The notes under the pieces: model-generated
The model's database searches: none
What the model was told of the DNA's origin: nothing
Seen by the model: only the letters and a program-made list of their open reading frames with translations
Program-made: the position numbers and the translations under genes
NCBI GenBank assembly: GCA_900708905.1
Contig: CAADRB010000022.1
Span: 1,066,377 to 1,130,376, forward strand
DNA from: Hymenolepis diminuta
Lineage: Eukaryota > Platyhelminthes > Cestoda > Cyclophyllidea > Hymenolepididae
DNA length: 64,000 nucleotides
Direction of reading: 5' to 3'
In this document: positions 10,804 to 21,990 of the stretch, piece by piece
How the letters are laid out: each line of letters opens with the position of its first letter
Numbering within the stretch: the stretch's first letter is position 1

Positions 10804-13800
10804 ATTATTTAATCAAGAAGGGTTGGTCTTTCCGTTTTAATTCTTTCATGCTTTCCAGTGATTGAGAAGACAATAGATTTACAGCTATAATATAGTAAAG
10901 ATGAAAAAATAGCTTTATAAGTGGTGTTTACTCAAGGTGAATTGTTCTAATAACCACTAATAAGCAAACAAACCTAAGAATTATGTTACCAATAGTTATA
11001 TTATATAATTATTGAAAAGAAAGAGACAAGATTCATGAGTTCACTCTGAAATTACATACATAGAGTTCACATACTCAATCATGGAAGCGAAGTTTCTCAG
11101 TACTGTTAATTCAAATTCAAAATTTGAATTTATTGTGCACTAAAATAAATGCTGGCAAATTGTGGAGATTTCATTTTGATCAAAAATAAGATGAATATTC
11201 ACTGACAATTTGTATTAAAGACTAATTTAACTATCTTAACACGTTTAAATTCAGATGATATAAAACTTGAAATTTTTGCGCTACTTGTACACATTCATTG
11301 CCGAGGGAAAAATATATTATGTCTACTGATATTCGTGCTCTCACTTTCCAAGACTTTTGAATGTGCCAAGGGATATTTGCATCCTATTCTCACTTAATAT
11401 GTCAAGATGCGAAATCTATGACTCAAACTCTACGAAACTGCCGAAAGATGTCAAAAATTTCTTAATTCAGATTGCAATGCATTTAAATCAAATTACTTTA
11501 CTATCTTAACAGCTATAGTTTGAAATTAAGACCGACCGATCCAGCGACTTTTCTACTCCTTTTGAATCTGAAAATCTGAAATACTACGCAATTTAGCAAA
11601 CCAGTTCCAGCGAAAATTAAAAAGATGGATATTATTCCAGTTTCCGCCGCTATGACTACAACTATGCTTCTAAAAGCAGTAAAAGCGCAACCTTGATCTA
11701 TGTAGATTCTTTTCCATCTGCTCCCCCAACTATTCAACTTCTTTGCCCAATTTACTCCGAATCATTTTGACGCGTAACGAAGTCCTGGAACACCTTTTGA
11801 CATTTCATTAGAAATGTATTTAGTATTTTATTACTTTTTCTTTAACTGTATATATTACACGTATTAAATAATGTTATGTATCATTTTCAGGATGGTTCTA
11901 TTCTAAATTTATAATTGAATAAAGTTGTTTCTTTTTAATATAAGTAGTGACATTTTTTTCACCTGAGTATAATACCGAAATATGAAGGCATAGCATTAAA
12001 AATCAAATAAATTTATTTTTCTAGTTTCTTTTATCATGAAGATTCATTTTAAGTAATGCAGTTTTAAAAGGCGTTCGTTGCAGGTACAGGCAAACAAGTT
12101 TATCAATACACAATCAGCCTGAAATAACAATACTTCTTGAATTATCCGTAATTCATGAATTGTATCCGTAATATTTATCCTGTTCAAAGTTAATGATTTA
12201 AATCGACATTTTCTTAAATAAGAAAAAACAATATTTACGCCAGGTGTACTTAGATTCATTGCTGGATCACAGACAAATGTGCTGAAAATGAAATTCTGCC
12301 GTCAGCAATCTAATGTCTTAGATGCTTCCTTTTGTCAAAAGTTTACGACCACAATTGCACTCGTGTTTGTTACCCACGAACAAAACTTGTACTAAGCATA
12401 TTACAGTCTTTGTTATTTGGGCCGCATTTTTCAATTTAAAAAAACTAAATAATGCCACGATTTGATGATTCCTCATTTTCTTTGAACAATATATAATACT
12501 TTAGTTCCAATAGCATTCTATTGAAGTTAATATTATTTGAATGTATGATATAAAATGAATGTTCTTAAAGCTAAATTGTCTACGGGAAATATTTTGCAAC
12601 AGTACTTGTGCGAAGTGACAAATAGCAATGGTTTCGTCTGACCTTTCTAAATGCGAACCATATGCAAATCAATCCTAATTGGAATATATTGATAAACAAA
12701 ATTAAAAGCATCAAATTACTTGAATTTATTCTGACCTATCCTTTAAAACCACCATTATTCTCTCACTGCAAAATCAGGTTAATAATCAGTACCTAATGGT
12801 TAGAAAATTTTTTCCATAATTACAAATGTTACTTAAATTGACAATTTTTATTATTGGTCTTGCAGTGGCATTTATATATCAGAATTTGTGATCTTAAACC
12901 GGATTTGGTTCGTTCTGATTTCTTCCTCCAAAGGTTGTCAATTTGTGTGCTCTGCAGGTTTTCAAATCGTTAAATTTTCTACAACAAATTTCGTAACGTA
13001 AGCACATGTTTAATAAATTAGGACGTTTTCATATTTTTAGTCTCTTAGCTCAATGCAGTTATTGTTAATTTCTATATTTCTCATCTTCAGTCAATGGATA
13101 TTACCCACTGCCTGTTTGTTTTATTAAAATGCAATTTTGCACTCATTTCATTACGGAGTTACAAATTGAAACTTGAGGTGTTTCAGGTCGATGCTCTATT
13201 GCCGACTTAGGCACAAGCTGTCCCTCACCACTACGTCAAGTTAACATTTGTCAGAAAATGTAGGCAGTTACTTCCTGTTTTTACTATTAGCTAATTAACG
13301 GTCACATTTACCCTGGTGATCCTTACACCCAATACTTATTACATTGATTCTTTGTTAGTATCCCTTAAAAAACCCTATTTCGGACCCACTTAATGCATGC
13401 ATTCCGATAGAACCAGTGCGTAAATTCTTATTCAATACATTATCCTGTTCAATTCAATTATGTGTTATTAGGGGCATAATTAAAAATATAAAAAAATTCT
13501 ATCCCATGGTCTAATACAAAATCATAACTGTAAAGTTTATTCTCAGCAAATCTTCTACAAATATCCCTATCCAGTTTTTCTTATAATTCAGTAGATTAGG
13601 CAAAACCAGTTTCCAAGTGTCTTCAAAAAAACAGTATAGATATTAAAAAAATTAACATTTGTTTAAGAAAGCGAATTAGATATTTAATTAAATTTCTAAA
13701 TATGATATAAAAATCGAGCACCATGAAAGGTTTCTATGAATACAGCCATTTTGACAAAGTAAGGCGCTTGGGAAGCGGTGTTTGAATTATATGATTACAT
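10804..13800. other. AT-rich intergenic, nothing recognised
   Basis: Short ORFs at 11513-11737 and 12044-12259 (minus) have no recognisable features and lengths expected by chance. The 3' untranslated region of the minus-strand FG-motif gene ending at 13801 should extend into the right end of this stretch. Confidence 0.5.
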
Positions 13801-14498
13801 TTATACCCCATTTGGATAATTTCCAAGAAATGTGGCGACATCTACTTCTTCTTGTGTAAATGCTCTAACGCTATGAGGTGGTTTTACAAGGTAAATATCA
13901 CCAGATAAGAGGAAATAACTTCGAGAAGCATTGTTTGGCTGCTTTGTTACGTCATCTCCTACTGGTTGAGATGGTAGTTCCGAAGTTGTTTGAATAGCAG
14001 AACTGTGAGTTTTGAATGGGAAAAGATGACCTCGATGGAAATCATCAAGGTGTTGCATTTGATTATTTCCAGTTTTTGGAACTTCTGACAATAAAGGCGT
14101 TGAAATTTCGGAACTTTGAGTTTTGGATTTTTCAGGAAGTCCGATTTGAGTAAAACTTTCACTCATATTTGATTGTTCCGTATTTCTAACCTCACCACCG
14201 AATAACGATGAAGACGCTGAAACTCCAAAACTGTTATTTGAGACTGAATCTCGATTGTTACCTGATTGGAATATGGGATTTGTTTCAAAAGTCTAAAACC
14301 AGGGGAAGAAGAATCTTTATCTTCACTGTTTCCTATAATGACCATTATTATCAAATCAAAACTTACAATGTTTCCAGTAGAACCAAAGGCATTTGGACAT
14401 TCGGAAGAGGAATCTCTAGCTTTGACGCTTATCTGAACTGCACTTTGTTTGGATTTGGTCTTTATTGAGAATTTCATGTTATATTTCGGAGAATCTGT
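13801..14498 (-). CDS. FG-motif protein, possible nucleoporin; last two exons
   Basis: Two exons on the minus strand join in phase. The upstream exon, 14498-14367 (44 codons), follows a TTTTAG acceptor and ends at a GTAAGT donor. A 74-base intron (14293-14366) ends in a pyrimidine-rich stretch and TTTTAG. The last exon, 14292-13801 (163 codons and TAA), stays open throughout. Joined, they give 207 residues rich in Ser, Asn and Thr with NAFG, NSFG and SLFGG motifs, as in FG nucleoporins that line the nuclear pore. The C-terminus (FTQEEV...TFLGNYP) loosely resembles the EE...F.LG.IP tail of NUP42-type nucleoporins; that is a weak inference. The 5' exons are not found. An ATG lies at 14477, but the open frame continues upstream to the acceptor, so this is probably an internal exon. 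The CsRn1-like element at 14.7-16.9 kb lies just upstream and may sit in an intron. A decayed relative of the last exon is at 23.2-23.5 kb. Confidence 0.6.
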
Positions 14499-14744
14499 CT
14501 AAAACTAAGGTAAAAGTAACAGTAAAGAGAATTATGGTCCTCTGCTGTTGTATTTACAGTTATTAAAATAGGACATATAATAACAGTTCAATAATACTTA
14601 CAAATGTTCACCCTAATTCAAAATTTTTTGAATGCAATTTCTTATTAGTCTGTTTTATAGTTATATGCTTTGTAACAGTTAACCAAATTCACTTTTCATT
14701 AAAACTAACACTTTTATTTAACGGAGTTTTCAATTTAATTAGAT

Positions 14745-14775
14745 TGAAGGATGAATCCTACAAATTGGTGACCCA
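14745..14775 (+). repeat. Collapsed 5' LTR and primer binding site
   Basis: 14745-14762 reads TGAAGGATGAATCCTACA, matching the start (TGAAAGATGAATCC) and end (CTACA) of the 3' LTR with everything between deleted. AATTGGTGACCC follows, and TGGTGACCC from 14766 is the presumed tRNA primer site. A second polypurine/LTR-start-like string, GGGAGGAGGCTGACGGATGA, lies about 70 bases downstream at 14834, so the left end is a composite of several breaks. Confidence 0.6.
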
Positions 14776-14845
14776 GTAAAGGACACGACCATTCTGAACA
14801 ACAAATAAACGATGTCTCAGGAGAAGGAGGGGAGGAGGCTGACGG

Positions 14846-15340
14846 ATGAATGGATGTGGCATTGCAAATGGAGATGGGACGAGTAGGGAGTTTTCACCGG
14901 TTGGTGAGACTAGACTACATTTCGATTACGTCCTTCAGTTCATTAACGACATCAGACACGTTAAAGGCTCGGATAATATTGTCACTGATTGTCTTTCTCG
15001 AACCGATGTCGAAGCAGTAACAAAAGCCGTCGATTTTCACTCCCTCTCAGAAGCTCAAAAGACCAACTCTGAACTACAAGAGTTCCGAAATCGTCCAACA
15101 TCACTTCAATTAAAAGACGTTCCTTTGCACACAACCCCCGGTCTCATAACATGTGACATTTCAACAGGTATGCCAAGACCTTTTGTGCCGAAAGAGTTTT
15201 CAAATCTTTTCACAACTTCTCACACCCTGGCAAATGGGCAATTGCAAAACTCATCACCGATCGTTTTGTTTAGCCATCTTGCCGCAAGGACATCGCAAAT
15301 TGGACGAAGGTTCGCAAGAGTGTTAACGAGCGAAGGTTGA
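14846..15340 (+). pseudogene. pol remnant: RNase H end and integrase N-terminus
   Basis: The 164-codon frame contains FINDIRHVKGSDNIVTDCLS (residues about 33-52), the standard end of RNase H in Ty3/gypsy pol, where the usual text is IRHVKG.DN.VAD.LSR. The part before it and the catalytic RNase H residues are absent. The part after it should hold the HHCC zinc finger of integrase, but only traces remain (a TSHTLANGQL stretch at the expected place and an RFARVLTSEG end), so the finger is broken. The frame ends near 15340, and integrase continues in another frame from about 15310. This is a 5'-truncated fragment, not a gene. Confidence 0.75.
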
Positions 15341-16290
15341 TAAGCACACTAAAGCCCCACTCGGAACATTTCCACTGCCCGATTCCAGATTTGATCACAT
15401 CCATATTGACATTGTTGGTCCTCTCCCACTCTCTAATGGTTTCTCCTACCTCCTAACATGTGTCGACCGTTTCTCTCGATGGCAAGACGCTTTTCCTATG
15501 GATGACTTGGCTGCAGAAACTGTCGCCAGAACTTTCACAGAGAGATGGATCGCTACATTCGGTGTCCCTTCTACCATAACTACAGACCGCGGAAGGCAAT
15601 TTGAGTCCCATCTCTTTTCAGAACTAACCAATCTCCTCGGAACCAACCGGATTCGCACAACTGCCTATCACCCACAGGCTAACGGCTTAGTCGAACGTTT
15701 CCATCGCCAATTAAAAGCAGCCCTTGCTGCCCACTGTACGCTCGAGAGATTGACAGAGGTCCTTCCTTTGGTCCTCTTTGACATTCGAACTGCTGTCAAA
15801 GAAGACCTTAACCGCTCCGCTGCAGAAATGGTTTTTGGAGTTCCTCTTAAACTCCCCAGCCAGTTTTTATCCCCTCCGACGAATCTTTTTGGCCAAACCC
15901 CGTAAATTATGTAGAACGTCTACGCTCCCACATGCAAAACCTACAAGCCCTCACGACTCGCCCTATCTCCAATCCCATTTTCATTCCCACTGATCTAAAA
16001 ACTTGCACCCACGTTTTCCTTCTCCATGACGCTGTCCGTAAGCTTCTCCAGTCGATTTATGATGGCCCTTTCAAAGTCCTTCAAAGAGGTGAAAAGACTC
16101 TCACTATCCTTCAGAATAGCAAACGATCTGTTGTCGCAATTGATCGCGTAAAATCTGCTTACCTTGACAAGCGAGTAACCGAAAACCCTGCCACCCTGTT
16201 TCATCCCCCGGATAAGGAAACAGGAAAACCAATAGTAGTTACTCGTAGTGTAAGACATGTACGCTTTCCAGATCGTTACAAGGTTTGAAC
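15310..16290 (+). pseudogene. pol remnant: integrase core and C-terminal domain
   Basis: From about 15340 the frame gives APLGTFPLPDSRFDHIHIDI, with the first catalytic Asp in the HIDIVGP motif. It continues through YLLTCVDRFSRW and TTDRGRQFES (second catalytic Asp), then TAYHPQANGLVERFHRQLKA with the catalytic Glu, so the DDE triad is present. The core is open to about 15905. It then shifts frame, and the C-terminal part resumes at 15932-16288 with YDGPFKVLQRGEKTLTI, AIDRVKSAYLDK and the basic RSVRHVRFPDRY tail seen in flatworm Ty3/gypsy elements. Minus-strand ORFs over this interval are shadows. Confidence 0.85.
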
Positions 16291-16363
16291 AGTACAATTA
16301 CAATAGACTAATTCATAGCGAGACATTTCGCCGCCTTTACGTGCCTCAAGGCTGGGAGGAGGC

Positions 16364-16900
16364 TGAAAGATGAATCCCTTTTTCTCCGAAATATTTATCT
16401 TACGTCATCGCTCACCACCAAAATTTGATTATCTCGTCCTTATAGTAATTTCTGTAAACTTTTAACCTTTCCTGTGACCCAAGCACTCTATAGACAAACA
16501 TAGTGTGTCCTCAGCTGGCCTATTTCTCATCGATTGGTAAAGGTAAGCATACCTCGGACGATAGTAGCAAAGACACCGCTTAGTCGGCTTCGTCATTAAC
16601 CAGTCCTGTCTGCACTGGCCCTTCCTTTTCCTACAGTCGTCCCGACCAATTAAAGCACGCATACAATTATATTCTTATGCGTGCCCTCACCCAAAGTGTC
16701 GATTGTAAATAGCCATCCATTAGATACACACGACACAGGAGACCCTAGCTCGTCAGACGCATTCCCCTTTGCTCGATCTTTCTTCTCCAACTCTCTACTT
16801 TTCCTTGAGACTCTGTACTGAGGTTTATTCAATACAACCTGGTCTACGCAATCCTTGGTGTTCTTTTTCTTTCATTTGCTGTTAGCCATTTACCGCTACA
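16364..16900 (+). repeat. 3' LTR of the CsRn1-like element
   Basis: It begins TGAAAGATGAATCCC directly after the polypurine tract and ends CGCTACA. The end is inferred from the shared CTACAAATTGGTGA sequence at the 5' boundary. A length of about 537 bases is plausible for the family. The 5' counterpart is reduced to 18 bases that keep only the first 13-14 and last five LTR bases. Confidence 0.7.
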
Positions 16901-16915
16901 AATTGGTGATCCACT

Positions 16916-17217
16916 ACAAGATATTTCAATCAACTGAATTATTTAAAATTAGGGTTCTCCTTCCCAAATCTATACTATTCTGCTGCCTGGCAAGATATGA
17001 AACCTTGACTGCAGTTGTTACTATTACTAGTAATACGCCAATATCAATGCCAAGGTAAAATTATAAATATTTGAAAAGTAAAGAACATCTAAATTATATA
17101 AATAAGATCACTCTAACAAATTGAGCCGTCAGAACTTTCTTTGTTCTCCTTATTACTCATAAAAATTTATGCTCTATTTGTTAGTAATTTTACAAAACAA
17201 ACGAACGCATAGTTTTT
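16916..17217. other. Intergenic after the LTR, nothing firm
   Basis: Leader-like sequence may continue for a short distance after the second primer-binding-like site at 16904. Beyond that it is AT-rich with no recognised element. Confidence 0.4.
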
Positions 17218-17634
17218 TTACCATTCTAAAGTAATCTTGACGTAATAATCGTTGGGAGTTAGAAACTCATATTCACATTTACATTGGATCCAAAATTTCA
17301 TCCTGTCAGGTGTCTTAATTGTGTTAAGTGAGTATGTGAAGACCTCAAATAGTAGAAGTTGTAACATTAAACGTGTGGCGACGTCACATACCTTAAATTG
17401 ACTTTCTAAATTTTTCGTTAATGTGTGAACATGCTTTTGATTACTACAAACGCAATTGAAGAGTAAAAGTCCATTTCGCCAACTTAACTTAGCCATAATA
17501 TTTCCCTGCACGAAGTTAGTGTTCTGTGTAATAACCATGCTTTTTAACATCAAATATAAACAATAATAGTTTATAATTTTTCTACCCCTGGGTTGGGGAT
17601 TTGTCGTCTTGAGTGGTGTCGCATAGATTGACAA
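17218..17634 (-). CDS. Unidentified ORF, 138 codons, possibly exonic
   Basis: This is the longest open frame outside the recognised genes and transposons, in a background where stops are frequent. I do not recognise the product. Inside it, a piece at about 17525-17395 lies between an AG acceptor-like site (TTACACAG) and a GTATGT donor-like site. A further piece (RMKFWIQCKCEYEFL, then YYVKITLEW) follows another acceptor-like AG and is followed by GTAAAA. The 78 bases between the two pieces are a multiple of three, so the frame holds whether or not they are spliced out. It lies upstream of the FG-motif gene on the same strand, but joining its last donor-like site to the 14498 acceptor gives a stop, so they are not simply consecutive exons. 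A chance ORF remains possible. Confidence 0.3.
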   Translation of the reverse strand: MSIYATPLKTTNPQPRGRKIINYYCLYLMLKSMVITQNTNFVQGNIMAKLSWRNGLLLFNCVCSNQKHVHTLTKNLESQFKVCDVATRLMLQLLLFEVFTYSLNTIKTPDRMKFWIQCKCEYEFLTPNDYYVKITLEW

Positions 17635-20600
17635 CCGTTTTCTTATGCATCTGCGGCTGTCTATAATTAATTTTTAATTTTGAATTTAGAAAACCCACTC
17701 TCTTTCTCTCTCTCTTAGCTAACAAATGTTTTAACTCGAATCAGGCTCGACTTTACTTAATATCGAGTTTATTTGAAGCCATTTTAACAGTTTTGAGCAC
17801 CAAAAATTTAATACGTCTTTAGGGAAGATTCAAACCATTTTACTCGTCTTAGTATAGCGCGCAGTATCGAGCACGTAATATTACTCAATGTCATAAAGAA
17901 TGGACTGTAGAGCATAAAATTTAATATAGATCTCTTCAATACTTGTCTTAAACAAACGAACATGTATCTTTGTATTGTTTTAGCGTACGTCATTAGTGTT
18001 ACGTCTTTTGGGTGTCGAAAAGTATGTCAAGGTCAAGAACTACAAAGGAATGTCTGCATAATACGAAAATAGTTTCTATTATGAAAATAAGTTACAAAGA
18101 ATGAATAAACGTGCAGGAAATATAAGGTGAAAGTATAAATCTACTGGGATCACTGTAAACAGCCGGGAAATTGAGTTGATTAAATGAATCTCGCCTGGGG
18201 GCATAGGGAACAAGCAGGTAAAAAAATAATGGAAATTGTCACAGCAGGATATCTTGAGTAATAATAGCTGAGTCGATGTACGACAAGTGGCAATAATGAA
18301 CCTGGCTGTGATGTTTTTCAAATGATATTTTATAGTTTTATATGAAATGCTTATTAGCACATTTAAAGTAAACTAAATGAAGTGTAATAGATCCATTTAA
18401 ACTGTTACATAAAATTGTATAAAAATAGTCGAATAAAATGGAAATTAATGAGACAAATTAAAAACAAGGGAAACGGATCAAAATCATATCACAGGCACAT
18501 GTTTTTGTAAACTGCTCCTTGATTGTTTATTCTTAAACCAGTTAAAACGGAGCATTTGCCATTTTTATTAGAGGAAATTACAACTGAATGTTGTCTAGGC
18601 TACAAAATTGGCAGTATCGAGGTCACTATGTAAAAATTATTCATTCCCTTATCAGATACAATTACTATTAAGCAGAGCATAGCTTATCATGACTACTTGC
18701 AGAATTTTACTAAACTTGTCTTTTCAAACATCATTTCATCTTGACCTATTTAATCATACAGAAATAGGGTTAGAATGTTAACAATATTGAAAAAATTTAC
18801 TCAGGACTTTATTCAACCTCAGGCATTAGAATAGCGCTAATTTGAAATTAGCACGAAAAATTAATATTGATTCTGTATCATTAAATTTAAATTAGAGAAC
18901 GACCAAATTAAATTGAAATTGCTAATTTGAGAAGTAGAATTCATCGATTAAAACAAAGTTTGATCCCATCATTAGGAAAAACGCATAATTTTATAAATTT
19001 TCCTACAATTACGAACATATAGCTTGAAATCTTTGAGGGGAGAGGGCAAATTGTTATTGCCGTTCAAAAAGCTATTACATTAGTGCATACAATACACATT
19101 TTGGAGCAAATTTCAGGATTTAATATGTACACAAAGCTAAATACCAGTAAATCAGACATTCTGCTTAGTGGAAGAATCTGCGAATTAATTTTCTCGATTT
19201 TCATATTTTCATTGATTGTTACTTCTCTTGGACTTCATTTTCATTATAGAGGCTTCTGTTGCTGCAAGGTAGGAAAATTATTGATTGCGCAGGAATACAT
19301 CGTAGTTATCAAAGAAAATTGGTGAAGAGTATAGTGGTGTAAGTTCAAAAAACCGGAAAAATCTATTAATTACATTGAAAGATCAGTCGCGACTAATCAA
19401 AACTCATCTCCTCGAAGACGACAAAAGAGAAGGCAATTGGGTTGTGTGACCGTGAGATTAGATGAAAAGTTTCTACATCTGAAAAAAGAAGAAAGTTTGT
19501 TTGTTGCAAATCATTGAAAATTTAAACTTTACTTTCCATCCAAATGATATTTTTTCATTTAATCTAGATGATGGGGAAAAAGAATTTGTCAATGCTTGTA
19601 ATCAAAATTAATTTTAACAAAAAATATATAATTTTCATCATCACATTCACATAAGTGTAAGGAGGGTAAAATATGAAGGATTCATTCTTGAAAGATTTGA
19701 TTTCACAGCAGCTCTTCTTCACATTCCGATTTCTCAATATATTCATATCGGTTGGTTTATTGTCAGGGTAATTGAAGAAAAATGAAATTGTTTTCATGAG
19801 TGATATCTAAAAATTGCTTTTAGTTTCATTTTTACGTATTTCACAAACCAAATCTATTTTTTGATACTAGTAGAACGCTGAGTTATCCATATTTTCGATA
19901 AGGGAAGAATTTCCATTAGGATATTGTAATGTTCAATCTTCTTCATTTTACTCTTAGATTTATGAGTGATATTATGTCCAATAAATTCAGAGTTTGTTGA
20001 TGGGCTGATTTACTTTCGCAGAAAAAAGGTACTGGTGTCAGGGTATCAAGAATCTTACTTTATTTCAGAAAGCATTGAATTCCCCATGATCACATGAAGC
20101 ACAGTTATTGCTTAGTGTTCTAATGGTGAAATTTCATAAATTGACTCTCTCCTTCATAGGTAAGCTAACATTCTCGAAATTCGAAGCTTGTTGACCTGTT
20201 GATTGAACTTCTTTATTTGTCATTTTGCCCCGATTTACCCATCTCCTATTGCAACCAAACGGATAGTTGAGAATATGAATAACTTTTTCACTATCACAAC
20301 AGAGATTAACTTTATTTTTCATTTTAGTTAACAAGTATTGTTAGGAAATACAATCAGATATGTAATCGTGTTGATATCGGCAGCGTTATTTTTAAGATCC
20401 ACCGTTTTCATTAAATTCTATTAGTCTCTGAAGACTAACAGAAGATTGATTTCACACTTGTATTGCTATGAAATTATAAATTAAATAAGAGATTTACACT
20501 TTTCTCTCAACTTACTCTGCTATTTTATTTTCCTGACCAAGTCTGATCAGCCACTCCCAAACATCTCTTAGAAATGAAAAAATAGGACAAGTGAATTTCT

Positions 20601-21680
20601 GCACATACAATTTATAAAAAGCCGACCACGTTTCACAGACTAAAAATACGTTATGCAAATCTACATTTAAAGCCTTTCTTTTGGGATTACATCTTAACGA
20701 AGCATTTAGTATTTTGGTACCTCATCCGGAAGAATTTCCATAAATGTGCCGATTTCCAATTCATGTTGGGTGTAAAGTGAATCCTGCCCTTTCCGAGAAC
20801 ATGCATAACTCAATGCTTTTGATCTCAAATAGAGCAAGACTTGTGATGTTCTGACTTCCTTATCCACTATTGTCGATACCTTCCCCTTTTCATTCCCCTA
20901 TTTTAACTTATTGGCTCTTCCTCTTATTCAAATGCTCTGTCATGATTAAAACTTGTAGTTTTTGCTGTGCCATGGGTAATAGTAATATTCCCTAATAGTC
21001 ATAGTTATATTAATGATGAAATTTATTCCCTTTATATTTGAAAACAGCTTTTATTTATCAATATAGAACTGCATCAAATTATTTAAAAGGTTCGTTGTAA
21101 ATTATTATTCCGTTAATTCATATGATACCGCGGATTTGAAAATAACTTTTCAAATAATTTTACTACTGAAAATTTAGATTAAAAATAAATCTAGCTTGGG
21201 ATTAAATTAATTTAAATAAATGTTATCTAGATTTAAATACGGTTACTAAAAGAGGGGTACACTATTACTTCACTAAGGGCGAAAATAGGGAAGATAATAT
21301 TGTCATTCTTGTAGAAACAGTGCAACGCAAAAGCCATACATATGTACATCAGCTATAAGATATGTATCTCTATTTCCAAGTTCAGTATCCATTAAATTAT
21401 GCATTAATTAATTTTCCTCGTCATTTATTTTATTATATAATTGTTTTAAAGTCAACTACCATTTATTTAATCTAATCGCATCATCAATTACCCTAGAAAA
21501 AAATTGACATCGGTTTAGTCTGCACTCTCATGATAATCCACGCACCGTACTTCATGTCTGTTTTGACCAGATTTTATTAAGTACCATCCATTTGTTCGTA
21601 CCTTTTGCTTTCTTCTATAGTCAGTCTCACTATGATGCCAAAACACTCGACTTAGATCAGTAAACTTTTGCACCTTTGCC
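17635..21680. other. AT-rich intergenic, no supported gene
   Basis: Small ORFs (17808-17993, 18079-18360, 19564-19797 minus; 19083-19325 plus) have AT-driven compositions and no motifs. One at 20134-20334 (minus) has an acceptor-like CAATAG before an NRRWVNRGK stretch, but nothing confirms an exon. Confidence 0.45.
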
Positions 21681-21751
21681 TCCCCGATGGATTAGCGGTT
21701 AGGATTCCTGTGGTTCACCCATGCGGTCCGCATTCAACTCCTAGTCGGTGA
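21681..21751 (+). pseudogene. Degenerate tRNA-Glu(UUC)-like sequence
   Basis: It begins TCCCCGATGG, followed by TTAGCGGTTAGGATTC, the canonical start and D arm of eukaryotic tRNA-Glu. A TTC anticodon lies in the right place (GGTTCACC). The acceptor arms TCCCCGA and TCGGTGA pair at six of seven positions. The anticodon stem has two mismatches and the T stem is largely unpaired, with TTCAACT where TTCGANT is expected. So it is a tRNA pseudogene or a tRNA-derived head, not a working tRNA. It ends 14 bases before the tRNA-like head of the SINE at 21766. Confidence 0.7.
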
Positions 21752-21765
21752 TCGATGATTATGCG

Positions 21766-21990
21766 CTGGTGGAGCAGTAGTTAAAGCGCTTATTCGCTGT
21801 CAGAGGTCATGTGTTCGATGTCCACCAGTATACGCCTAGTAGTGAGCAGAATGACCGACTGCCCTAATTAAGATCAGCTGACAAAGAGATGGCAGGCTTT
21901 GAGGTTCTCAATTAGGAGCCTCAATGAGCATTGTAAAACGCTTTCGGAAATGGTCTTGGGAATAGTAACTCACAAGTACCTTTCAATAAA
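21766..21990 (+). mobile_element. tRNA-derived SINE, copy 1
   Basis: The 5' part is tRNA-like: CTGGTGG (21766-21772) pairs perfectly with CCACCAG (21822-21828), GTGGAGCAGTAGTTAAAGCG fits an internal A box and GTTCGATGTCC (21813-21823) a B box. After it comes a non-tRNA body containing GATGGCAGGCTTTGAGGTTC and AAAACGCTTTCGGAAAT. A second copy at 40189-40400 shares head and body in the same order. The two internal boxes would be the RNA polymerase III promoter, and such SINEs depend on LINE machinery. The 3' end and target duplications were not resolved. Confidence 0.72.

Larger units (their letters stand above)
14745..16915 (+). mobile_element. Truncated Ty3/gypsy retrotransposon, CsRn1-like
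   Basis: In order: a minimal 5' LTR relic (14745-14762), a primer-binding-like site starting TGGTGACCC (from 14766), the C-terminal end of RNase H and start of integrase (about 14890-15310), integrase core and C-terminal domain (about 15310-16290), a polypurine tract GGGAGGAGG (16354-16362), a 3' LTR of about 537 bases (16364-16900) and a second primer-binding-like site (from 16904). Gag, protease and reverse transcriptase are missing and the pol remnant is frameshifted, so it is dead. TGGTGACCC matches the 3' end of tRNA-Trp in antisense, the primer reported for the CsRn1 family of flatworm elements, which supports that assignment. No target duplication was found, because the right end runs on into leader-like sequence. 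Confidence 0.82.

Noticed and set aside
20134..20334. Minus-strand ORF as an upstream exon of the FG-motif gene (NRRWVNRGK, loosely like NUP42)
   Set aside because: The match is too short and no phase-compatible junction to 14498 could be shown.
21681..21751. Functional tRNA-Glu gene
   Set aside because: Two mismatches in the anticodon stem and an unpaired T stem with an altered T loop make a working tRNA unlikely.
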